Part shown: one piece after another, positions 45,409-53,428 of the stretch
How the letters are laid out: each line of letters begins with the position of its first letter
How positions within the stretch are numbered: the stretch's first letter is position 1
Origin: Paenibacillus peoriae
GTDB taxonomy: Bacteria > Bacillota > Bacilli > Paenibacillales > Paenibacillaceae
Assembly: GCF_022531965.1 (NCBI RefSeq)
Contig: NZ_CP092831.1
Location: 3,047,001 to 3,111,000 of the forward strand
Reading direction: 5' to 3'
Length of the DNA: 64,000 bases
The notes under the pieces: generated by a model
What the model was told of the DNA's origin: nothing
The model's database searches: none
What the model saw: the letters and a program-made list of their open reading frames with translations, nothing else
Program-made: the position numbers and the translations under genes

Positions 45409-45918
45409 TCAGGTATTGAAAAACTGACTAATGTTTCCTCTTACGGGATGTGTCTGTTCCCTGTACTCACCTTTCGTATAGCTTCCAATCACCTTACGCC
45501 AAAAGGATTGTGCCGGCCTATTCGTACTCATCTGGGTCACCTTCCAGCGTCCGTTAAAACGTCCAAACAGCTCATGAGCCGCCCAAGTCCCAACCCCATT
45601 ATGCCGATAAGGACGAAGTACAAAGAACTCAGCCATGTAGTAGTCAGCTTCTCGATTGCTGGACATTCGGTCAACGAGTGCAAAGCCCACAGGAACATCC
45701 TGTCTCCAAATCAGAAAAGGCAACTTCTGTTCGCCGCTCGTCCAATATTGATACAAGTCTGGATAAGCCGGGAATGTCCCCTTCTCAGTGACATCAATTC
45801 GCAGATAGGCTGTAAAATCGTATAAATAAAATTGCATGAGCTGTACAATAATGTCCTTTTGCGACTCCGGTACACTCTTAATAGACAGCTTCAGTTCCGA
45901 TTTGATATTATACCCCAT
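45409..45918 (-). CDS. GNAT family N-acetyltransferase
   Basis: A 169-residue protein with the GCN5 fold: a beta-rich centre with WRQDVPVGFALVDRM, then YYMAEFFVLRPYRHNGVGTWAAHELFGRF, in which RPYRHNGVG is the acetyl-CoA pyrophosphate-binding motif A. The ATG at 45918 has GAGAGGTG upstream. The acceptor molecule is unknown. Divergent from xerS. Confidence 0.85.
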   Translation of the reverse strand: MGYNIKSELKLSIKSVPESQKDIIVQLMQFYLYDFTAYLRIDVTEKGTFPAYPDLYQYWTSGEQKLPFLIWRQDVPVGFALVDRMSSNREADYYMAEFFVLRPYRHNGVGTWAAHELFGRFNGRWKVTQMSTNRPAQSFWRKVIGSYTKGEYREQTHPVRGNISQFFNT

Positions 45919-46034
45919 ACTTTCACCTCTCTTGGCGGTTCAATCCGTTCTTTAACTTCGAATTACATCCCATCCAGTGCTGTTCAAAATATGCTAAAAT
46001 ACATATATATTATGACCGGACGAGGTGGAACCCA

Positions 46035-47135
46035 ATGAATATACAAAAGATCATCGACCGGCGCAAACTAGATGAAAAAATGCCGGGATTACCATGGTAC
46101 GTGCAGCAATTTATGGATTATAAGCTGCCCGACCTGTCCCCTTCCACACTACTAGAATATGTGCGGGATTACGAAGCTTTCTTTTCATGGCTTCGCTCGG
46201 AAGGCTTGTCTGCCGGAGAAACGAATGCCCAAGTTACACTTGAAGAGTTGGAGACACTTCACATGGACAGTATTACAGGCTTTCGATTATTTCTGTCTAC
46301 TAAGCTCGAAGGCTCCAACTCCCGTATAACCATTTCACGTAAGCTGTCGTCTCTGCGTTCGCTTTTTCATTATTTAAGTCAGATCGCTGAGGATGAAAAT
46401 TTTTATCCATTGCTCAAACGCAACATTATGGCCAAGGTCGAAATCAAGCGTATACATAAACCCAAGGATACGGCGGCCAAGCTTAAAGGTAAAATACTGG
46501 AAGAGGAAGAATTGCTTGAATTCATCGGTTATATTTATGAAGGCTATGGTCAGGATTTGGCCGATAATAAGCAGGCGCTATACTCCTATGAACTAAATAA
46601 GGAACGGGATGCCTGCATCGCCAGCCTCATTTTGAACTCAGGCCTGCGCGTATCTGAAATCGTCAATCTGAATCTGGATGATTTAGACATAAACAATAAA
46701 TTATTATATGTGTATCGCAAAGGCAATAACGACGAAACCTTTAAAACGCCGGTGTATTTCCGCGAGCAATCCAAAGATGATCTCGTACTTTATTTGTCCC
46801 TGAGACATACCCGTTACCGCGCTCCAAAAAAAGAAAAGGCTCTCTTTGTCACACGTCCTAACGGGAGTACAGAAGGCAAACGGATGACCAAAAGAGCGAT
46901 TCAGGCAATGATCATAAAGTACGCCAAGCGTTTCGGTAAGCCTTACCTTACCGTGCATAAGCTTCGTCATTCCTTTGCTACTGATTATTATTTACAAAAT
47001 GATATTTACAAAACAAAGGAACAACTGGGGCACGCTTCGACAGAAACAACAGAAGTGTATGCCCACCTGACTGACAAAACCATGTCCCAGGCGATCGAAC
47101 GGCGGGTAGAGACTCTAAGCGACTCAGCCGATTGA
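46035..47135 (+). CDS. xerS: Tyrosine recombinase XerS
   Basis: Single-recombinase Xer system protein of 366 residues. XerS was first described in streptococci and lactococci, where it resolves chromosome dimers at difSL; related proteins occur in Paenibacillus. Seen: N-terminal core-binding domain (about 18-150), catalytic Arg205 (NSGLRVSEI), His308-Arg311 (VHKLRH), His333 (LGHAST) and nucleophile Tyr342 (VYAHL), plus the longer central insertion typical of XerS. ATG with GAGGTGG upstream. It meets mobB tail to tail, four bases apart. No difSL-like site was found next to it. Confidence 0.92.
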   Translation: MNIQKIIDRRKLDEKMPGLPWYVQQFMDYKLPDLSPSTLLEYVRDYEAFFSWLRSEGLSAGETNAQVTLEELETLHMDSITGFRLFLSTKLEGSNSRITISRKLSSLRSLFHYLSQIAEDENFYPLLKRNIMAKVEIKRIHKPKDTAAKLKGKILEEEELLEFIGYIYEGYGQDLADNKQALYSYELNKERDACIASLILNSGLRVSEIVNLNLDDLDINNKLLYVYRKGNNDETFKTPVYFREQSKDDLVLYLSLRHTRYRAPKKEKALFVTRPNGSTEGKRMTKRAIQAMIIKYAKRFGKPYLTVHKLRHSFATDYYLQNDIYKTKEQLGHASTETTEVYAHLTDKTMSQAIERRVETLSDSAD

Positions 47136-47139
47136 TGTC

Positions 47140-47688
47140 TCACCCCTGCTTATTCCTCATTCCTTCTATCTGCTTTTGAATCTGTTCGAGTAGCCAGCGG
47201 CCTGCGGGTCCGTTGGCCTCAGCAGGAAATATTTGTATCATTTCATCTGAGTAGTGATGTTGAGCCCAATCCATTTGATGCTCCCAAACCGCTACCCCCT
47301 GTACATTTGTCAGCTTATCGGTAAGCTGAGCATCCGATTGTTCCTTAACCATGACCAGCTTCGGATAATCCTCCTGCTTGAAGCCTTCCAGCAACACACA
47401 ATCATAGGCCTGAAAATGCCGTATCAGACTGGTGACAGGCTGACTATTCTCCTCTAAAATAGCTGTTCTTCCAGCCGAAACAATAGCTACGCCTTCAGCA
47501 CCCGCCTGTCGGTGCTTATACGTATCAGTACCCTCATGATCCATTTCAAATTCATGTCCATCATGCTTGATCACTGCTACGCGTAGACCTGACTTCTGCA
47601 CATAACGAATTAACCCTCCGAGAAAGGTCGTTTTCCCCGTATTTTTGAATCCGACGATTTGACATACAAATGGATGTTTCGTATTCAC
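47140..47688 (-). CDS. mobB: Molybdopterin-guanine dinucleotide biosynthesis adapter MobB
   Basis: GTP-binding adapter of molybdenum cofactor synthesis, 182 residues. N-terminal Walker A GFKNTGKTT (about 13-21), AVIKHDGHEFEMDHEGTDTYKHRQAGA (about 38-64, MobB signature), and LLEGFKQEDYPKLVMV (about 97-112). Works with MobA in converting molybdopterin to the dinucleotide form. Overlaps the end of moeA by four bases, so the two are translated together. Confidence 0.93.
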   Translation of the reverse strand: MNTKHPFVCQIVGFKNTGKTTFLGGLIRYVQKSGLRVAVIKHDGHEFEMDHEGTDTYKHRQAGAEGVAIVSAGRTAILEENSQPVTSLIRHFQAYDCVLLEGFKQEDYPKLVMVKEQSDAQLTDKLTNVQGVAVWEHQMDWAQHHYSDEMIQIFPAEANGPAGRWLLEQIQKQIEGMRNKQG

Positions 47689-48962
47689 GTTACCTGTCCA
47701 CCTTGTAATACCAGTACTCGCACCTCTTCACCTTTGCGTAATCCTTCTGTTGTAGGAGGAATCACGATCAGACAGTCGCTGTCCTTAATGGTCACCATGA
47801 CACTAGATTCATCTGCTCGCGCAGGAATCGCGTATACTTGTCCACCACGTATCTCCAAAGAGCTGCGTACAAAGCGTGTATAGTTGTTTACCTTCGTATA
47901 ATCTGCGCCTAACTTCGCCGTCCAGGTTTGTAAATATGGATGTGCCGAAGATAACATCATTTGGATCGTCGGCCGTACAAACAGCTCACAGCCTACAAAG
48001 CACGCACCGGGGTTGCCTGAAAGCGCAAATAACAGCTTGCCGTCAATCACTGCGGCTGTGGTCACACTTCCTGGACGCATCGTAACTTTGTTGAACAGCA
48101 TATTCACATCTTCCTGTCGTACCAGGTCACCCATAATATCAAAATCCCCCACCGATACTCCTCCACTCGTGACCACGATATCATAGGCAGCTATGGCTTC
48201 ACGTACAGAGGTACGGGCAAGACTCAAATCATCATGAATGGCTTGTAAAATGAACGGCTCTCCTCCTGCCTCTCTGATTTGAGAAGCCAGCATATATGTA
48301 TTACTGTTTCGAATTTTTCCCGGTTGTAACGGCTCATCCACTGCGAGCAATTCTGACCCTGTGGAAAAGACAGCCACCCTTGGCTTCCTGTAAACAGGCA
48401 CCCGATGTACACCAAAAGTAGCCAGTACTGAGACATGCCCCGCTCCCACGCAAGTTCCCTTACTGAGCAAAAGCTGACCTTCCTTAATCTCATGACCAAT
48501 TTGTGTCACATTTTTGCCAACTTCCATACGCTTCTTTAAGCCAACATATGTCTGTCCATTTTCCTCACGCAGCTGTGTCGCCTCCAGCATAACCACCGTG
48601 TCCGCTCCTTCAGGTAGTTGTGCTCCTGTCATGATGCGGGCTGCCATTCCCGTCTCCACCCGCTTGTCCGATACAGTGCCACAAGGAATTTCATCAATCA
48701 CGTGTAGCCAGATTTCCTGACCGGTCGAACAGACTTCAGTGTCCGAGGCAAGGATCGCATAGCCGTCCATACCAGAACGACGAAAGCGGGGATACGGATG
48801 TGGCGCAGTCAAATCCATCGCCAGATAGCGACCATGTGCTTGCTCAAGCCCTACGTCCTCCCTTTCACCCTGTTTAACATGACTAGCTATCCTGCTTTGT
48901 GCCTCTTCCACCTGAACTGCTTTACGCTGGAATTTTTCTGCGTTTAATGATGTATGATTCAT
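47685..48962 (-). CDS. moeA: Molybdopterin molybdotransferase MoeA
   Basis: Molybdenum insertase of 425 residues. Seen: the N-terminal GRYLAMDLTAPHPYPRFRRSGMDGYA, the middle VFSTGSELL and IRNSNTYML, then the domain-3 hallmark TSGGVSVGDFD (about 271-281) and ALSGNPGACFVGCELFVRP (about 320-338). Inserts molybdate into adenylated molybdopterin. Upstream of mobB; other moa genes are outside this window. The ATG at 48962 has a GGAGTG ribosome site. Confidence 0.95.
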   Translation of the reverse strand: MNHTSLNAEKFQRKAVQVEEAQSRIASHVKQGEREDVGLEQAHGRYLAMDLTAPHPYPRFRRSGMDGYAILASDTEVCSTGQEIWLHVIDEIPCGTVSDKRVETGMAARIMTGAQLPEGADTVVMLEATQLREENGQTYVGLKKRMEVGKNVTQIGHEIKEGQLLLSKGTCVGAGHVSVLATFGVHRVPVYRKPRVAVFSTGSELLAVDEPLQPGKIRNSNTYMLASQIREAGGEPFILQAIHDDLSLARTSVREAIAAYDIVVTSGGVSVGDFDIMGDLVRQEDVNMLFNKVTMRPGSVTTAAVIDGKLLFALSGNPGACFVGCELFVRPTIQMMLSSAHPYLQTWTAKLGADYTKVNNYTRFVRSSLEIRGGQVYAIPARADESSVMVTIKDSDCLIVIPPTTEGLRKGEEVRVLVLQGGQVT

Positions 48963-49157
48963 ATTCTCACTCCGTTCTTCTTAAATGTCCTCTTTCTGTT
49001 ATAACGCTAAAACCGTTATCTGGCAAATCCAAACGGTATTTATTGAATTGCTCCAAGTCTTTATCCGCCAAAAAACAGCCTGGATATCATATCGCGGCTG
49101 TTTTTGGTAGATTTCAGTTTTTAATTTTGCGTATCATCCGGTCATTTCTCTATTTTA

Positions 49158-49397
49158 TTAGTTTATATTAATTTTTCCGAAATAGATTGAATCTATTGAA
49201 ACCTCATATAACGAGGACATTTGCTGTGCTCGAGCTATTGTTAAATCGGATGAATCTTCCTCTATATGTTTTAATTCATTCATTGACATACCAAGTATAT
49301 TGCAAGCTATTAACTCACTATATCCTGAAGCGAGTCGTGCCATCTTTATTGTATAAAAGCTAGTGCAAGTTACATTTTCATTTTTATCTGCAACCAT
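49158..49397 (-). CDS. Small XRE-family transcriptional regulator
   Basis: A 79-residue Cro/CI-type helix-turn-helix protein. After a short N-terminus the fold runs IKMARLASGYSELIACNILGMSMNELKHIEEDSSDLTIARAQQMSSLYEVSIDSIYFG, in which helix 2-3 is the recognition part. The start codon is ATG 49397, eight bases from GTGGAG; the frame extends to 49532 without a ribosome site. Divergent from another XRE gene at 49486, with 88 bases between the starts, the typical layout of a repressor pair. Confidence 0.75.
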   Translation of the reverse strand: MVADKNENVTCTSFYTIKMARLASGYSELIACNILGMSMNELKHIEEDSSDLTIARAQQMSSLYEVSIDSIYFGKININ

Positions 49398-49485
49398 CCA
49401 ATCAACTCCACAATATAATTGATAAAAAAGTAATTTACCTGTATACTCTGAACGAAACACTTTTCCCCTGTTAGGAGCAAGTAAG

Positions 49486-49701
49486 GTGCAAAAACTTACT
49501 CGGGGGAAATGCCTTTTGAAAGAGGAACTCAAATCTCATGGACGCACTCAATCATGGCTCGCCCGACGAACTGGATATTCGCGGCAACAAATATCCAACT
49601 GGATCGCGGGACGTGACAAAATGTCATTCGAGGCGGCAGTCCTCATTTCTAGGATATTGGAGTGTAAAGCTGAGGACTTATATGAGTGGGAACTTGCCTG
49701 A
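49486..49701 (+). CDS. Small XRE-family transcriptional regulator (divergent partner)
   Basis: A 71-residue protein with a Cro/CI helix-turn-helix: KEELKSHGRTQSWLARRTGYSRQQISNWIAGRDKMSFEAAVLISRILECKAEDLYEWEL. The GTG at 49486 is favoured because AGGAG lies eight bases before it; a TTG at 49516 is the alternative. Pairs divergently with the gene at 49158 and may belong to a remnant phage-like or mobile regulatory unit. Targets unknown. Confidence 0.75.
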   Translation: MQKLTRGKCLLKEELKSHGRTQSWLARRTGYSRQQISNWIAGRDKMSFEAAVLISRILECKAEDLYEWELA

Positions 49702-49970
49702 CAAACAGGCATTTCCTTCGGGGCATTTGTACATGCCGGCATTTACAATATATATCCCGCTTTCACCCTCCTTTTCTTATATGTAGATTGTTTTCACCTT
49801 TATTTAAAAGATTGTTATTTTTTTCATAATCAATTTTATCACATGGAAAATGATTAAAAACGGGAAATATGTCGAATTAAATCGAACCCGTCCGGCTTAT
49901 CCTAGTCTAACTGATTATTGACTTATTCATTTAAATCTGGTAACAAAAATGACCCCTGAATTTTCATAGG

Positions 49971-50705
49971 TCATTTCCACAGTTTTTTAAGCGCTTTAAG
50001 TTTATTATGAGACATCGAGCAAGTGAAGTCAGATCCTTCGAATCGTACCAGCCCTCCAAATGCGTTAGACTCAATTTCACAAACCAAGTCAAGATTTATC
50101 AGGGTATCTTTATAAGCTGGATATAGATACGGAAAAGCTTCCCTGCAAGCCTGTGCGGTTAGCCCGATTGTATAAGAACGATCTCCAGAGTTGAAACGCG
50201 GGACATAATAATTTTTTTTAGGTTCCCACATATCCACACTATGCATATTCATTACCTTAAAAAAACCGCTCACTGCTGCCTTACCCACTACCTTAATTTC
50301 CGATCCGAAAATATAACGAAATTCTCTATCGGCATTCATTGCATCTGCATATATTTGTCTCCATCGAGATAAATTTGCTGAATTTATACTTTCTTTAATG
50401 TCTTGATTTTTAAAAACAACCTGCCCCCCTCCATAATCTCCCGTAATGATCTTGTCCACTTGTGTGATGTTAACCAAATTAGATCCGTCCAAATTGCAAA
50501 AAGTGGGTAAGCCTACGGAACATTCATGGAGGGTGGTGGGAACTGTAAATCTTCCATGAGAAGTATGAAAAAGCGGAATGTGATAATTGCTTTTAGGCTT
50601 CCACAATTCAATCGCAACTAGGTGATTCTCACAAAAAAAAGAGCAATCTCCAAGTGAATTGTCATCAAGCAATGGAGTGGCTAGGATTCGCTTTCCCTCT
50701 TCCAT
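49971..50705 (-). CDS. Double LytTR-like DNA-binding protein of the Agr-like locus
   Basis: A 244-residue soluble protein made of two similar halves of about 110 residues (roughly 20-120 and 135-244). Each half has the beta-rich LytTR-like pattern: VAIELWKPKSNYHIPLF / VDMWEPKKNYYVPRF, then FCNLDGSNLVNITQVDKI / YKDTLINLDLVCEIE and GGGQVVFKNQDI / FGGLVRFEGSDF. The histidine/arginine contacts of AgrA are not obvious. No receiver domain precedes the LytTR parts, so it is not a response regulator. It is the last gene of the agrBD-like operon, 5 bases after the AgrD stop. Assignment to LytTR is by pattern, not certain. Confidence 0.65.
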   Translation of the reverse strand: MEEGKRILATPLLDDNSLGDCSFFCENHLVAIELWKPKSNYHIPLFHTSHGRFTVPTTLHECSVGLPTFCNLDGSNLVNITQVDKIITGDYGGGQVVFKNQDIKESINSANLSRWRQIYADAMNADREFRYIFGSEIKVVGKAAVSGFFKVMNMHSVDMWEPKKNYYVPRFNSGDRSYTIGLTAQACREAFPYLYPAYKDTLINLDLVCEIESNAFGGLVRFEGSDFTCSMSHNKLKALKKLWK

Positions 50706-50710
50706 TAAAT

Positions 50711-50842
50711 TCAGTTCTTTTCTGTTTTCTTCAGCTCAGCTGGTACAGGTTTAGCGCCAAAAATTGTTTTTTCTTTTTTCGTAGACTCGTTAGCGTATTT
50801 ACCAAGGCTTATACTTAAAGCTCTCGCCAATTTCTTATCCAT
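50711..50842 (-). CDS. AgrD-like autoinducer prepeptide
   Basis: A 43-residue peptide (ATG at 50842 with AAAGGAGGTGAG upstream, stop TGA at 50713-50711). It begins with an amphipathic basic helix (KKLARALSISLGKYA) and ends in KPVPAELKKTEKN, which matches the PxxPxEL-type recognition tail that AgrB cleaves. The middle lacks the usual Cys or Ser that forms the thiolactone or lactone ring: between the leader helix and tail there is only ESTKKEKTIFGA, with Ser20 and Thr residues as possible ring donors. It overlaps agrB by 28 bases. Not in most automatic gene calls because it is short. Confidence 0.7.
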   Translation of the reverse strand: MDKKLARALSISLGKYANESTKKEKTIFGAKPVPAELKKTEKN

Positions 50843-51363
50843 TTTCGCTCACCTCCTTTCCATAAAGGAAGAATACTGAATGCTTGTATAATTAAAGCTA
50901 AACATATTATGTGAGATTGTATAAAAAAATTTAATATGCAAACTAAAATACATATCGTTTTATAATATTTGTGATGTTTGGTCTTATTAATATAGATAAA
51001 ATGATTGGGAGCATATAGTACAAACACTAATAATGAACAAGCGTTAATTATCAAAATCGTTGCTAAACTTAAAGAGACAAAAGGTATAGTTACACATATG
51101 GCCGTTGTAAAGAAGACACAAAGTGTAAGGTTGCTGAAGTGTACCCCTCCTGAAAATCTCCTTACAAACATGATCGTAGCCAGAGCTAGTAATGCCCCCC
51201 AAAAATGTCCTGTTATCCATCCTATAACTGCGACCATGAGCACTGCTGAAATTTCGGTAATTTTTATACCAATCGCATACTCCATCACTTCAACACTTGT
51301 GGGTCCATCAGGATCAGCTTTCTTTATTTCTGATGCGATGTGCCTCGATAGCGTTTCTAGCAT
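50815..51363 (-). CDS. agrB: AgrB-like accessory gene regulator protease
   Basis: Integral membrane cysteine endopeptidase of the AgrB family, about 182 residues with five to six helices. The conserved core RRFSGGVHFSNLTLCVF (about 66-82) supplies the catalytic His and Cys of the family (GGVH and TLC, seven residues apart). It processes the AgrD-like prepeptide encoded next and helps export and cyclise it. The open frame extends to 51405, but the ATG at 51363 follows AAAGGAG and overlaps the upstream membrane gene by 50 bases. Confidence 0.88.
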   Translation of the reverse strand: MLETLSRHIASEIKKADPDGPTSVEVMEYAIGIKITEISAVLMVAVIGWITGHFWGALLALATIMFVRRFSGGVHFSNLTLCVFFTTAICVTIPFVSLSLATILIINACSLLVFVLYAPNHFIYINKTKHHKYYKTICILVCILNFFIQSHIICLALIIQAFSILPLWKGGERKWIRNWREL

Positions 51364-52027
51364 CCTCGTAATCTCCTTTCTCTGATAAGAAGTACGATAT
51401 TCCAAAAGTTAGTAATGAGATGGAAAGTAATCCTATCGTATTGGAGTTATAGAGCATATACAAAGTAACAAAAATAGTGACAAATGATATTAGGGACCCT
51501 ATAATGAACATTTTATTTAGAGATGCTAGGTAATTTTCACCTTTCAAAAAATCATGTGGGGGTTGAATGATAAATGAGAATCCAAAGTTATATTTACCCA
51601 TCACAAAAGAAATAAAGTACGCAGTAAGGATGGAAGACAACTGTATAACGTATATAGAAGAGCCAGCTGTATCACTTATAACACCTGGCTGTGCTACTCC
51701 GAAAAAGTTTGCAAATATATATACAAATAGCTGTAGGTTAATGTAAGCTGTAAGACCGGAACCAGCAGAAAAAGCCGCAAGATATGTTTTGATCCCTAAA
51801 CCAAATCTTAAAAAGAGAACCATTAACAAATACTGAAGCGGAAAATCTAATTTAGGCATGCCTATTACTTCTCTCATGAGAAAGGAAAACAAAGTTATGC
51901 CAATTGCATAGAGAAGTATTTTTCTTCGATTTTCCCACACGGGGAGCATATAAATCTTCAAGACCAAAGTAACTGCCGCTAAAGCATCGAAAAAACCAAG
52001 TAAAATATATAAAAAAGCAGATAACAC
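51314..52027 (-). CDS. AgrC-like membrane sensor without a kinase domain
   Basis: A 237-residue membrane protein with about six helices, ending in a short cytoplasmic tail (SEKGDYEDARNAIEAHRIRNKES). The helix arrangement and position directly before agrB fit the sensor half of AgrC, but no histidine phosphorylation site or HATPase domain follows, and none is encoded nearby. Start is GTG 52027 with AGGAGG about eleven bases upstream; an AUG-GUG-stop pair sits in between. First gene of the operon. Its partner for signalling is unknown; it may act as a decoy, an anchor, or a non-kinase receptor. Confidence 0.7.
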   Translation of the reverse strand: MLSAFLYILLGFFDALAAVTLVLKIYMLPVWENRRKILLYAIGITLFSFLMREVIGMPKLDFPLQYLLMVLFLRFGLGIKTYLAAFSAGSGLTAYINLQLFVYIFANFFGVAQPGVISDTAGSSIYVIQLSSILTAYFISFVMGKYNFGFSFIIQPPHDFLKGENYLASLNKMFIIGSLISFVTIFVTLYMLYNSNTIGLLSISLLTFGISYFLSEKGDYEDARNAIEAHRIRNKES

Positions 52028-52059
52028 AGTTACACCATCCTCCTATTTCGCCTGATGTA

Positions 52060-52088
52060 ATTGTATATTTTACTAATAGATGTGGCAA
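52060..52088 (-). promoter_or_regulatory. Promoter of the Agr-like operon
   Basis: On the minus strand TTGCCA (52088-52083), 17-base spacer, TACAAT (52065-52060), 33 bases upstream of the first start codon. Confidence 0.65.
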
Positions 52089-52188
52089 TGAAATAATCTA
52101 GTAAATTGGATTTTTTTGTATAAATATGAGGTGAATTTTCTTCCCCTGGCTTTCTTCTTCAAACTCGACACCCATTTATACTAACAAA

Positions 52189-52217
52189 AAAAGTCACCCC
52201 AAGTGAGCGACGTTGCT
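52189..52217 (-). terminator. Possible minus-strand terminator upstream of the Agr-like operon
   Basis: Wobble-paired stem GTCGCTC / GGGTGAC followed by seven T residues on the minus strand; no minus-strand gene precedes it directly. Confidence 0.35.
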
Positions 52218-52234
52218 TTTGCTAATGTATTATG

Positions 52235-52264
52235 TTGGTTTTTTTTCGATATCAAGGTTATAAT
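52235..52264 (+). promoter_or_regulatory. Promoter of the XRE gene at 52293
   Basis: TTGGTT (52235-52240), 18-base spacer, TATAAT (52259-52264), 29 bases upstream of the start. Confidence 0.55.
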
Positions 52265-52292
52265 CTACTTAATTTGGGGTGGAGGGATTATA

Positions 52293-52520
52293 GTGGCTTT
52301 AAGTGACAATTTTAAAAAATTACGTATAAAATATCATTTGACTCAACAAGAACTTGCTGAGATCGCTGGGGTTACCAATAAAGCAATTTCAGCTTGGGAG
52401 AGCGGACTTTCTGAACCACGGATGGGTGCTATAGAAAAGATAGCTCGTCATTTCCATATCAAAAAAAGCAACATTATTGAAGACGATGGTATTGAACACA
52501 TAAGCTCTGATCAAGTGTAG
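52293..52520 (+). CDS. XRE-family transcriptional regulator (75 residues)
   Basis: Cro/CI-type helix-turn-helix regulator: LSDNFKKLRIKYHLTQQELAEIAGVTNKAISAWESGLSEPRMGAIEKIARHFHIKKSNIIEDDG is a textbook HTH_3 domain, followed by a short acidic tail. The long frame begins at 52203, but the GTG at 52293 has GGAGGG eight bases upstream and starts the conserved domain. Divergent from the Agr-like operon, which it may control; that is inferred from position only. Confidence 0.85.
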   Translation: MALSDNFKKLRIKYHLTQQELAEIAGVTNKAISAWESGLSEPRMGAIEKIARHFHIKKSNIIEDDGIEHISSDQV

Positions 52521-52590
52521 GTCAAAATAGACGGCAATAAAATCGAAGCAAAGGAGCACCGTTCAATTCACTTTAGGTTATATCAAACTA

Positions 52591-52625
52591 CAAAAAAGGA
52601 ACTGTGCAACAGCTCCACAGTTCCG
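52591..52625 (-). terminator. Terminator of the pspA-DUF4247 cluster
   Basis: Perfect nine-base stem GGAACTGTG / CACAGTTCC, followed by TTTTTT on the minus strand. Confidence 0.85.
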
Positions 52626-52659
52626 CAAACAACTTTAGAAGAAAATAAAATTTTACCCA

Positions 52660-53415
52660 TTATCGTCGACTTCGTCGGCTGATTTTACCTGAACCGCTAC
52701 GTGTTTTGGGCTTACTATAAGATTTACGCGGCGAATCAAATATGCTGGAACCGCCGCTGTCGCTCCGGTCACGTGAAATCGAGCCTCTGCTCGGTGAACT
52801 GCTGGACCCTCTGTCGAACAAACTTCCGCTTGATCCAACGCTAGAATCCGAGTTCTTCCCTCTACGGGTAACCGAACCTTTCCGCTCCACCGTAATCGGC
52901 GGAATCGCCTTTTTCTCCTGCACTGTAGGAGCACGATATTGGCCCTGAGAAGGTCGGTATACATCTCTGCTGGAGTAGCCCCGATAGGAGCCTGAACCAC
53001 GTAAGGAATCAAACAGAGCATCCAGCACAGTTGCGGTTAAGTATCCTTTTAAAAAGCTTGAACTGTAATTTTGTTCTACATACTTTTTACTGTCAATTTC
53101 AATGAGTGTATCTTCCTTCTTAGCTGGATCTTGCTGCAAATGGTACCACTCATCGCTATATACCAGAAACATCCGCTCATTGCTCTGCGGTGACATTTGT
53201 TCCGGTGTACGCTGTTCTTTCAATTCCTCCGCTACTTCCGGGACTGTCTTGCCAGCTGCCCGGTATACATACGAGGTTGAATTTCCGCTGCCACTAACCG
53301 ATTCCAGCGGATACGTATCCTTTACACTTGGCGCGCCGCAACCGCTTAACACGGATACGAACAAGCTCAGCGCCACAAAGACCTTTAATGCATACTGCCA
53401 GGTGCGTTTGCTCAT
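52660..53415 (-). CDS. DUF4247 lipoprotein
   Basis: Exported lipoprotein of 251 residues: signal peptide with lipobox LSGC (about 23-26), then the DUF4247 domain (about 30-130; DTYPLESVSGSGNSTSYVYRAAGKTVPEVAEEL and MFLVYSDEWYHLQQDP), and a C-terminal half of low complexity rich in Ser, Arg, Gly and Lys (about 140-251). The basic tail may bind cell wall polymers or anionic lipids. Last gene of a four-gene cluster with PspA, DUF350 and DUF4178 proteins. Confidence 0.85.
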   Translation of the reverse strand: MSKRTWQYALKVFVALSLFVSVLSGCGAPSVKDTYPLESVSGSGNSTSYVYRAAGKTVPEVAEELKEQRTPEQMSPQSNERMFLVYSDEWYHLQQDPAKKEDTLIEIDSKKYVEQNYSSSFLKGYLTATVLDALFDSLRGSGSYRGYSSRDVYRPSQGQYRAPTVQEKKAIPPITVERKGSVTRRGKNSDSSVGSSGSLFDRGSSSSPSRGSISRDRSDSGGSSIFDSPRKSYSKPKTRSGSGKISRRSRR

Positions 53416-53428
53416 GTGTAACCCTCTC

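Noticed and set aside
45988..46012. TACATATATATTATGACC before xerS, similar to the dif-like core
   Set aside because: The left arm is shifted by three bases and the right arm diverges after TTATG; it does not fit 11-6-11 and looks like a chance AT-rich promoter sequence.
49168..49198. ATTTTTCCGAAA sequence, like the start of a difSL site, 2 kb from xerS
   Set aside because: Only the first twelve bases resemble difSL as I recall it, the second half does not, and the stretch is the 3' end of a coding gene.
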